Assembly (NCBI GenBank): GCA_964384205.1
Contig: CAYLKS010000109.1
Span: forward strand, 1-6,044
Source of the DNA: CAYLKS01 sp964384205 [NCBI: uncultured bacterium]
Lineage (GTDB): Bacteria; JAGOEH01
Length of the DNA stretch: 6,044 nucleotides
Reading direction: 5' to 3'
Below the pieces are notes generated by a model. That model worked only from the letters and a program-made list of their open reading frames with translations, searched no databases and was not told the DNA's origin. Shown here one piece after another: positions 1 to 4,172 of the stretch. Both the position numbers and the translations under genes were made by a program. Position 1 is the stretch's first letter. Every line of letters begins with the position of its first letter.

Positions 1-154
1 TCTTTAACCCACTTTGGGAAGCACGTATTATAATTTTAATTAGTAAGTCGCAATCCCTTTTTCATCAGGGCAAGGTCTTTAACGGAAGCAATGGTATCAA
101 TATGTCAGATTTAGTAAGTCGCAATCCCTTTTTCATCAGGGCAAGGTCTTTAAC
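1..154 (-). CRISPR. End of a CRISPR array: two full repeats plus a partial one
   Basis: Two identical repeats occupy 47-83 and 118-154 (37 bp core), and the last 8 bases of a third (TCTTTAAC) lie at 1-8. Spacers are 9-46 (38 bp) and 84-117 (34 bp). Read on the - strand, the repeat starts GTTAAAGACC and ends GGGATTGCGAC, so crRNAs would carry an 8-nt 5' handle ATTGCGAC, like the ATTGAAAC-type handles of type I and III systems. The AT-rich gene-free DNA to the right is therefore the likely leader, and the array runs leftward out of the window. Identity between the two full repeats actually extends 7 bases further (40-83 and 111-154, 44 bp), so the repeat boundary is ambiguous. An internal CCCT/AGGG match could form a weak stem. 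No cas gene is present, so the subtype cannot be set. Confidence 0.93.
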
Positions 155-200
155 TGCGGTCTTTGTAACTTATTAATAAAAAAGATGTTAGAAAGGCAAT
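155..200 (-). promoter_or_regulatory. Leader-proximal segment and possible promoter of the CRISPR array
   Basis: On the - strand a TTGCCT (199-194) and a TATTAA (178-173), 15 bp apart, could serve as -35 and -10 elements, starting transcription about a dozen bases before the first repeat. The segment also holds a degenerate copy of the repeat start: GGTCTTTGTAAC at 158-169 (+ strand) resembles the repeat end GGTCTTTAAC at 145-154. The orientation agrees with the repeat ends. The promoter call is tentative because the -35 is only a partial match and the spacing is short. Confidence 0.35.
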
Positions 201-289
201 TTTTACCATGTTTTAATCCTAAGCTATATACCCCCCTACTAAAAACTTGACACATTTTGTAACCTATTGAATACAAATAAATTACAAAC

Positions 290-402
290 TGTACTATGTT
301 TTGAATATTCAAAACCGTATAAAAAGAAGTTAACTTTTTAATTTTCAAAAACTTATACATAAATTTTTCTTTAATGCTCATTTTGCTATAAAACATAGTA
401 CA
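290..402. repeat. 13-bp inverted repeat bounding a 113-bp segment
   Basis: TGTACTATGTTTT at 290-302 is the exact reverse complement of AAAACATAGTACA at 390-402, with 87 bp between. No target-site duplication is visible in the flanks (CAAAC on the left, CCATT on the right). The arrangement could be a tiny non-autonomous element, a pair of protein-binding sites, or chance in AT-rich DNA. Confidence 0.5.
298..315. repeat. 18-bp perfect palindrome, operator-like
   Basis: The bases GTTTTGAATATTCAAAAC read the same on both strands. The palindrome overlaps the left arm of the 290-402 inverted repeat. Its size suits a dimeric regulator, but no regulator can be named and no clear promoter adjoins it. 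Confidence 0.45.
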
Positions 403-562
403 CCATTTGTTATTTTTTTAACAATCGTTTTCCCCTAAAGTAAATCTTCATACAAAAAAAATACTAAATTTATATTTAAAGTCAAGTAAAAATATTTTTA
501 AACATTTTTTATAAAAAAATTATATTTTTTTCTCATTACAATTATCCAAGTTTTATTAATAT

Positions 563-596
563 AGGATATTACTACAAAGACATCCAAAAATATCCT
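563..596. repeat. 8-bp inverted repeat with an 18-base loop
   Basis: AGGATATT (563-570) pairs with AATATCCT (589-596). A T-run (603-608) follows only after several bases, so it is a poor intrinsic terminator candidate. No function is assigned. Confidence 0.3.
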
Positions 597-665
597 CACG
601 TTACTTTTTTCAATTTTTAATACTTACTGCTACTTTTTTATTTTCACGAAATATTTTTTTAATTA

Positions 666-693
666 TTGACAGTAATATTATTTTTTTTATATT
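666..693 (+). promoter_or_regulatory. Promoter of the riboswitch-nrd operon
   Basis: A perfect TTGACA (666-671) is followed after 16 bp by TATATT (688-693), one base off the TATAAT consensus. The predicted start near 700 falls just before the first base of riboswitch helix P1 at 703, which supports the call. No NrdR-type box pair was recognised around it. Confidence 0.75.
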
Positions 694-702
694 TAATGAC
701 AG

Positions 703-869
703 TATGGAGAAAGGGAATCAGGTGAGATGCCTGAGCTGTCCCCGCAGCCGTATGTAAGGAACGAAAGGGAAATACATTGTCAGTGGGATACTTTTAATAT
801 CCTGCGAAGGCAATGATAATATATTTCCCTGTAGGTTTTTGCCTTACAAGCCGGAAAACCTTCTCCATA
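703..869 (+). promoter_or_regulatory. Cobalamin (B12) riboswitch aptamer
   Basis: This RNA leader senses adenosylcobalamin and normally turns off the downstream genes when the ligand is bound. P1 is a perfect 9-bp helix (703-711 with 861-869). The conserved core is readable in order: a P3 hairpin with GGTGAGATGCC (718-734); the B12-box-type GCTGTCCCCGCAGC (735-748); a helix 752-756/773-777; GTCAGTGGGATA (779-790), whose GGATA pairs with TATCC at 798-802; GAAGGC (806-811); a stem 831-835/843-847; and the final AAGCCGGAAAACC (848-860), corresponding to the AGTCAGGAGACC-like loop that makes the kissing contact in this class. It lies directly upstream of a B12-independent ribonucleotide reductase. 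This fits the known use of B12 riboswitches to repress isozymes that are not needed when B12 is available. Confidence 0.93.
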
Positions 870-878
870 TTAATAAGT

Positions 879-934
879 TTTCTTTCTTTCGGGATATGAA
901 AAGAAAGAAATCAACTTTAGTGGTTGACTTTTTT
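879..934 (+). terminator. Probable expression platform: long hairpin followed by a terminator-like hairpin
   Basis: An 11-bp perfect helix of TTTCTTTCTTT (879-889) with AAAGAAAGAAA (900-910) is followed by a second stem 908-916/922-930. The second stem has one mismatch, one wobble and a 5-base loop, and ends in a T-run (929-934). The two structures share bases 908-910, and a possible outer extension of the first (AAGT 875-878 with ACTT 914-917) would compete further with the second. This suggests an antiterminator/terminator switch read out by the upstream aptamer. The terminator stem is AT-rich and weak, so the mechanism is inferred. Confidence 0.55.
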
Positions 935-962
935 CTATTTATAATCCCATAAAAATGAAAAG

Positions 963-983
963 CCAAAACCTTTTTGGAAGGAG
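963..983 (+). promoter_or_regulatory. nrdD ribosome binding site next to a small hairpin
   Basis: GGAAGGAG at 976-983 sits 8 bases before the ATG at 992 and decides the start. A 6-bp hairpin, CCAAAA (963-968) with TTTTGG (972-977), ties up the first two bases of the site, so translation could also be modulated here. A TTG at 974 opens the frame 6 codons earlier but lies inside the binding site itself. Confidence 0.7.
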
Positions 984-991
984 AGCAATAT

Positions 992-3082
992 ATGGAACAT
1001 TTCGTAAAGAATTTACTGGCTAATAAACAAAAAAATAAAGAATTAATATTTGTCAAAAAAAGGGATGGCAAAATTGTAAATTTTGAAATCGAAAAAATCA
1101 AAAATGCTATTTTAAAAGCATTTTCTGCTACAGGAGAAGGGGATATCAATAAGGCATGGGAAGTTAGTGCTTATGTTGTTTCTTCTTTGAATGGTAATTT
1201 AATTGATATTGAAAAAATCCAGGATACAGTGGAAGATACTTTGATGAATCTGGGGTTCAGACAGACAGCAAAAAAATATATTTTATATAGAGCAAAAAGA
1301 ACCGAATTAAGAAATATCAAAAAAGTACTTACAGATAGTATGGATTTAATCGAAAATTATATAAATGTAAAAGATTGGAGAATCAATGAAAATAGTAATA
1401 TGAGTTATTCTTTACAGGGATTAAATGCTCATATTTCTTCTGTTTTAACATCTGATTATTGGTTGAGTAAAATATATACAACAGAAATAGAAGAAGCCCA
1501 CAGAAATGGATATTTTCACATCCATGATTTAGGTTCGCTATCTGCTTATTGTGTAGGATGGGATTTAGAACAACTCCTCCTTGAAGGCTTTGGAGGCGTA
1601 TATGGAAAAGTTGCTAGCCGACCTGCAAAACATTTCCGAACAGCTTTAGGACAAATAGTTAATTTTTTCTATACATTACAGGGAGAGGCAGCAGGTGCAC
1701 AGGCTTTTGCCAATTTTGATACCTTATTAGCTCCATTTATAAGATATGATAATCTTTCCTATAAAGAAGTAAAACAGGCAATGCAGGAATTTATTTTTAA
1801 TTTAAATGTTCCTACACGAACAGGATTTCAAACTCCTTTTACAAATATAACTCTTGATTTAGAAGTGCCTTCTTACTTAAAAGAACAGGCTGTAATTATA
1901 GGCGGTGAAATTAAAAACGAATGTTATGAAGATTTTCAAAAAGAAATGGATATGATTAATAATGCCTTTGCAGAAGTTATGCTGGAAGGTGATGCAAATG
2001 GAAGACCTTTTACCTTCCCTATCCCAACATATAATATTACCAAAGATTTTCAATGGGATAATCCTAATTTTAATAATATCTGGAAAATGACTGCTAAATA
2101 TGGTACACCTTATTTCAGCAATTTTATCAATTCTAATATGTCTGTTAATGATGCAAGAAGTATGTGCTGTAGACTCAGACTCGACAATAGAGAAATTAAA
2201 TCAAATATTAAATTTTTAAATCCTGACCATTCAAAGGATGAGCAACTCAGGAGAGGAGGACTATTTTCCGCAAATCCAATGACAGGTTCAATAGGTGTTG
2301 TTACTATTAATTTGCCTAAATTAGCATATCTTTCTCCTTCTAAAGAAGATTTTTTTAATAAATTAGAAGAGATAATGCAGCTTGCAAAAATTGCATTAGA
2401 AATAAAAAGAAAAGTTATCGAAGATTTGACTGACAAAGGATTATATCCATATACAAAAAGGTATTTAGCAGATATTAAAAACAAAACCGGCAAATATTGG
2501 GCAAATCATTTCTCCACTATTGGTTTAATAGGAATGAATGAGGCAGTATTAAATTTATTGGAAATTCCATATTTTTCAAAGGAAGGATTTGAATTTGCTA
2601 AAGAAGTCCTTAATTTTATGTTGAATAAATTGGAGCAGTTTAAAAATGAATCTGGGAATTTATACAATTTAGAAGCATCTCCAGCAGAAGGCGCCAGCTA
2701 TAGGCTTGCTACAATTGACAAAAAACATTATCCAGATATAATAACATCAGGCACAGAAAATACTCCTTATTATACTAATTCCGTTCATCTACCAGTAAAT
2801 AGTTCTGATGATATTTTTGAAGTTTTAGATTTTCAAGATGAACTCCAGGCTAAATTTACAGGAGGTACTGTTATTCATATTTTTTTAGGGGAATATGTGG
2901 AAGATTATAAAGCCATTGCTAATTTGATAAAGACTATTTGTTATAATTACAAATTGCCATATTTTTCTATTACTCCAACTTTTTCAATATGTCCTGTGCA
3001 TGGATATATCCCCGGTAAATATGATTTTTGCCCATATGAACATTCAGAAGAAGATTTAAAAAAATATGGTGTTTTAGTTTAA
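992..3082 (+). CDS. nrdD: Anaerobic (class III) ribonucleoside-triphosphate reductase, large chain lacking the glycyl-radical segment
   Basis: The 696-residue protein reduces ribonucleoside triphosphates to deoxy forms without oxygen, in the cytoplasm. Residues about 18-105 form an ATP-cone (VKKRDGKIVNF start), the allosteric dATP/ATP domain. The catalytic barrel follows, with HIHDLG (176-181), Cys187 in AYCVGWDL and the Cys392-Cys393 pair in RSMCCRLRL. By motif position Cys187 and Cys393 would match the substrate-site and thiyl-radical cysteines of known NrdD proteins. The C-terminus has CPVHGYIPGKYDFCPYEH, which offers C667, H670, C680 and H684 instead of the usual cysteine-rich zinc site. 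It then stops without the RVxGY glycyl-radical motif that normally ends NrdD. That motif is on the next gene, 23 bases downstream and in another frame. The start is set by GGAAGGAG 8 bases before the ATG. A cobalamin riboswitch precedes the operon. Confidence 0.95.
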   Translation: MEHFVKNLLANKQKNKELIFVKKRDGKIVNFEIEKIKNAILKAFSATGEGDINKAWEVSAYVVSSLNGNLIDIEKIQDTVEDTLMNLGFRQTAKKYILYRAKRTELRNIKKVLTDSMDLIENYINVKDWRINENSNMSYSLQGLNAHISSVLTSDYWLSKIYTTEIEEAHRNGYFHIHDLGSLSAYCVGWDLEQLLLEGFGGVYGKVASRPAKHFRTALGQIVNFFYTLQGEAAGAQAFANFDTLLAPFIRYDNLSYKEVKQAMQEFIFNLNVPTRTGFQTPFTNITLDLEVPSYLKEQAVIIGGEIKNECYEDFQKEMDMINNAFAEVMLEGDANGRPFTFPIPTYNITKDFQWDNPNFNNIWKMTAKYGTPYFSNFINSNMSVNDARSMCCRLRLDNREIKSNIKFLNPDHSKDEQLRRGGLFSANPMTGSIGVVTINLPKLAYLSPSKEDFFNKLEEIMQLAKIALEIKRKVIEDLTDKGLYPYTKRYLADIKNKTGKYWANHFSTIGLIGMNEAVLNLLEIPYFSKEGFEFAKEVLNFMLNKLEQFKNESGNLYNLEASPAEGASYRLATIDKKHYPDIITSGTENTPYYTNSVHLPVNSSDDIFEVLDFQDELQAKFTGGTVIHIFLGEYVEDYKAIANLIKTICYNYKLPYFSITPTFSICPVHGYIPGKYDFCPYEHSEEDLKKYGVLV

Positions 3083-3105
3083 CAATTTTTCATGGAGGTT
3101 TAATT

Positions 3106-3267
3106 ATGAAACAAAAAAAAGAATTAAAAATACCAGTAGAAGTATATTCTAGAGTAGTTGGCTATTATAGACCTGTACAAAATTGGAATACAGGGAAAAA
3201 ACAGGAATTTATTGAGCGCAAACATTTTAAAACACATAAAAATAAAAAAGAAAATGACAGAATATAA
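3106..3267 (+). CDS. nrdD: Separate small glycyl-radical subunit of class III ribonucleotide reductase
   Basis: This 53-residue protein carries EVYSRVVGYYRPVQNWNTGK (residues 12-31), which matches the C-terminal glycyl-radical segment of class III reductases; Gly19 in RVVGY would hold the radical. Residues 1-11 are lysine-rich, and the tail after residue 38 is also very basic (KHFKTHKNKKEN). It has its own ribosome binding site GGAGG (3094-3098), 7 bases before the ATG. Its frame differs from that of the large chain, so it is translated as a separate polypeptide and is not the product of a single stop mutation. It should dock on the large NrdD chain to complete the active site and be activated by NrdG, whose start codon lies within its last codons (14-base overlap). 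The arrangement recalls stand-alone glycyl-radical proteins such as GrcA/YfiD, though here it appears to be an obligate subunit. That it functions in trans is inferred from motif and context. Confidence 0.88.
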   Translation: MKQKKELKIPVEVYSRVVGYYRPVQNWNTGKKQEFIERKHFKTHKNKKENDRI

Positions 3268-3859
3268 AAAAATTTTTTACGGAATGGTAAAAGTAAGCCT
3301 CGTTGATTTTCCTGGAATTGTATGCTCTACTTTATTCACAGCTGGGTGTAACTTCGATTGCTTATGGTGTCATAATAGAGAGCTTGTCGAACCTGAAAAA
3401 ATTAAGCAATTATCCCCTATTGATCCTGAAGAAATATTCTCTTATCTTTTAAAAAGAAAAAATAAAATTCAAGGTGTATGCATTACTGGGGGCGAGCCCA
3501 CCCTTCACTATAAGGACTTAATTAGCTATTTTAAATGGCTAAAAAAGAATGGATTTTTGGTTAAACTTGACACTAATGGATACAATCCAGAGATATTGGA
3601 ATACTTCATCAAAGAAAATCTTGTTGATTTTATTGCAATGGATATAAAAAATACATTTGAAAAATATGCTGACACTGTAAATAAAGATATTGATCTGGAA
3701 AGAATAAAAAAATCTATTTTGCTTATAAAAAATTCTAAAATTCAATATGAATTTCGAAATACTCCAGTTTACGGACTTGTTGATAAAACAGAGATTGTCA
3801 ATTTTGCAAAAAATCTTGGAATTAATATTAGATTTAACATATACAACATGTCAAATTAA
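3254..3859 (+). CDS. nrdG: Radical-SAM activating enzyme of the anaerobic ribonucleotide reductase
   Basis: The 201-residue protein uses S-adenosylmethionine and a [4Fe-4S] cluster to form the glycyl radical, here presumably on Gly19 of the small subunit. The cluster motif is CNFDCLWC (Cys32, Cys36, Cys39). GGEPT (79-83), the SAM-amino-group motif, and KLDTNGY (104-110) follow, as does FIAMDIKN near 130. The N-terminal VSLVDFPG is typical of the NrdG2/PflA-like activase group. The ATG at 3254 is chosen because it lies just before this conserved start; a TTG at 3158 would add 32 non-conserved residues read in the wrong frame of the preceding gene. No strong ribosome binding site is seen, and the 14-base overlap suggests translational coupling. 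The protein ends soon after EFRNTPVYGL and lacks the roughly 40-residue tail with an LQxFRP-like strand that I would expect in this group; its stop lies in a large palindrome. Confidence 0.93.
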   Translation: MTEYKKIFYGMVKVSLVDFPGIVCSTLFTAGCNFDCLWCHNRELVEPEKIKQLSPIDPEEIFSYLLKRKNKIQGVCITGGEPTLHYKDLISYFKWLKKNGFLVKLDTNGYNPEILEYFIKENLVDFIAMDIKNTFEKYADTVNKDIDLERIKKSILLIKNSKIQYEFRNTPVYGLVDKTEIVNFAKNLGINIRFNIYNMSN

Positions 3860-3892
3860 ATATAATATGTCAATTGACATATTATATTTAAT
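3855..3892. repeat. 38-bp perfect palindrome overlapping the nrdG stop codon
   Basis: Bases 3855-3873 are the exact reverse complement of 3874-3892, with no spacer. The centre is TATGTCAATTGACATA. The left end includes the nrdG stop codon; the right half includes a TTGACA -35 element. It can act as an operator for a dimeric or multimeric regulator, or extrude as a hairpin. It lacks a T-run, so it is not a standard terminator. The regulator is unknown. Confidence 0.85.
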
Positions 3893-3900
3893 GGTATAAT
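3874..3900 (+). promoter_or_regulatory. Consensus-like promoter inside and beside the palindrome
   Basis: TTGACA (3874-3879) and TATAAT (3895-3900) are both perfect consensus hexamers, separated by 15 bp, a little short of the usual 17. The palindrome covers the -35 and most of the spacer, so a bound regulator would block it. The expected start is near 3907. No + strand gene follows in the window, so it most likely drives a short RNA. Confidence 0.6.
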
Positions 3901-3967
3901 AACTAAAAATCGCATTTTACAAGCAATTAAAATTGGCACGATAAATGCAATTTTATTAAGTGCCCCT

Positions 3968-3999
3968 TTAAAGACCTCCTAAATGAAAGGGCAGGGCAC
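3968..3999 (+). repeat. Degenerate, isolated CRISPR-repeat-like sequence
   Basis: In the crRNA-sense orientation of the repeat at 118-154 (starting GTTAAAGACC), this stretch matches in order: TTAAAGACCT exactly (3968-3977), CCT (3978-3980), ATGAAA (3983-3988), GGG (3989-3991), and GC and AC (3996-3999). That is about 26 of 37 repeat positions with small gaps. A 10-base exact match followed by collinear blocks is unlikely to be chance, but the alignment was done by eye. It lies on the + strand, while the array is read on the - strand. Confidence 0.5.
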
Positions 4000-4026
4000 A
4001 AACTCTGCCCTTTATATTACTTTTTT
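3986..4026 (+). terminator. Strong hairpin terminator between convergent transcription units
   Basis: AAAGGGCAG (3986-3994) pairs perfectly with CTGCCCTTT (4005-4013); a GU and a GC pair extend the stem to 11 bp around a CACAAA loop. In the + direction the trailing sequence is TTTATATTACTTTTTT, so the long T-run comes late. In the - direction only TTTCATTT follows. It probably ends transcripts from the nrd/small RNA side and, less efficiently, from the glycosidase side. Confidence 0.75.
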
Positions 4027-4172
4027 GAGATATAAAATTTAATAGCTATCCACAAAAAAATTAAAACAATAGAAAGTATTTTAAATAATGTAGTTGGTTT
4101 TTTTATTATAAAAATCTGAATGACTATTAATAAAATAAGAAAAATGATAAATAAAATTTTTAATATTTTCAT
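4017..4172 (-). CDS. Small two-helix membrane protein of unknown function
   Basis: The 51-residue product is almost entirely hydrophobic. Residues about 3-23 and 29-48 form two predicted membrane helices joined by a short KKPTT turn, with lysines at the N-terminus, in the turn and at the C-terminus (ISKK). Its ATG (4172-4170) overlaps the TGA of the upstream glycosidase gene as ATGA, a classic arrangement for translational coupling, which supports it as a real gene. I do not recognise a family. It could anchor a partner at the membrane, be a small transporter-associated peptide, or be a holin/toxin-like hairpin; the sequence does not decide. A hairpin terminator lies just beyond its stop. Confidence 0.65.
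   Translation of the reverse strand: MKILKILFIIFLILLIVIQIFIIKKPTTLFKILSIVLIFLWIAIKFYISKK

Larger units (their letters stand above)
201..660. other. Gene-free AT-rich intergenic region
   Basis: No convincing coding sequence is seen on either strand. The only longer - strand frame runs into the CRISPR repeats and shows no domain-like composition. The stretch is very AT-rich with long A and T runs. It contains the inverted repeats listed separately (290-402, 298-315, 563-596) and a small hairpin TTGTTA/TAACAA at 407-424 with an all-T loop. The left part probably belongs to the CRISPR leader; the right part is upstream DNA of the nrd promoter. Confidence 0.7.
3907..4026 (+). ncRNA. Candidate small RNA with CRISPR-repeat-like core and alternative stems
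   Basis: The RNA would run about 120 bases from a consensus promoter to a strong hairpin followed by TTTTTT (4021-4026). No open reading frame with a ribosome binding site is visible in it. Four segments can pair in alternative ways: GGCAC (3935-3939) with GTGCC (3960-3964); GTGCCC (3960-3965) with GGGCAC (3994-3999); and AAAGGGCAG (3986-3994) with CTGCCCTTT (4005-4013). In the middle conformation, an inner CTTT/AAAG stem (3966-3969/3986-3989) presents a loop with GACCTCCT (3973-3980), an anti-Shine-Dalgarno-like sequence. The same core resembles the CRISPR repeat of this window. Existence and function are inferred from promoter, terminator and structure only. Confidence 0.45.

Noticed and set aside
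136-396. A - strand 86-codon open frame
   Set aside because: It runs into the CRISPR repeat, has no ribosome binding site or recognisable domain, and AT-rich leader DNA easily gives such frames.
660-705. NrdR boxes at the nrd promoter
   Set aside because: The repeated GACAGTA (668-674 and 698-704) does not match the ACACTATATAGTGT-like NrdR pattern.
844-1149. A - strand open frame across the riboswitch and the start of nrdD
   Set aside because: It is antisense to the riboswitch and to the ATP-cone codons; no independent coding signal.
2110-2493. A - strand 127-codon frame inside nrdD
   Set aside because: It is a shadow of the conserved NrdD catalytic region on the other strand.
3050-3140. 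Frameshifted or nonsense-mutated nrdD pseudogene
   Set aside because: The second part has its own GGAGG at proper distance and an ATG, and joining the parts would need both a frameshift and loss of a stop; a genuine split gene is more economical.
3539-3745. A - strand frame inside nrdG
   Set aside because: Antisense to the radical-SAM domain, with low-complexity composition.
3855-3892. The palindrome as an intrinsic terminator of nrdG
   Set aside because: It is AT-rich, has no loop and no following T-run; a promoter overlaps it instead, and a better terminator lies at 3986-4026.
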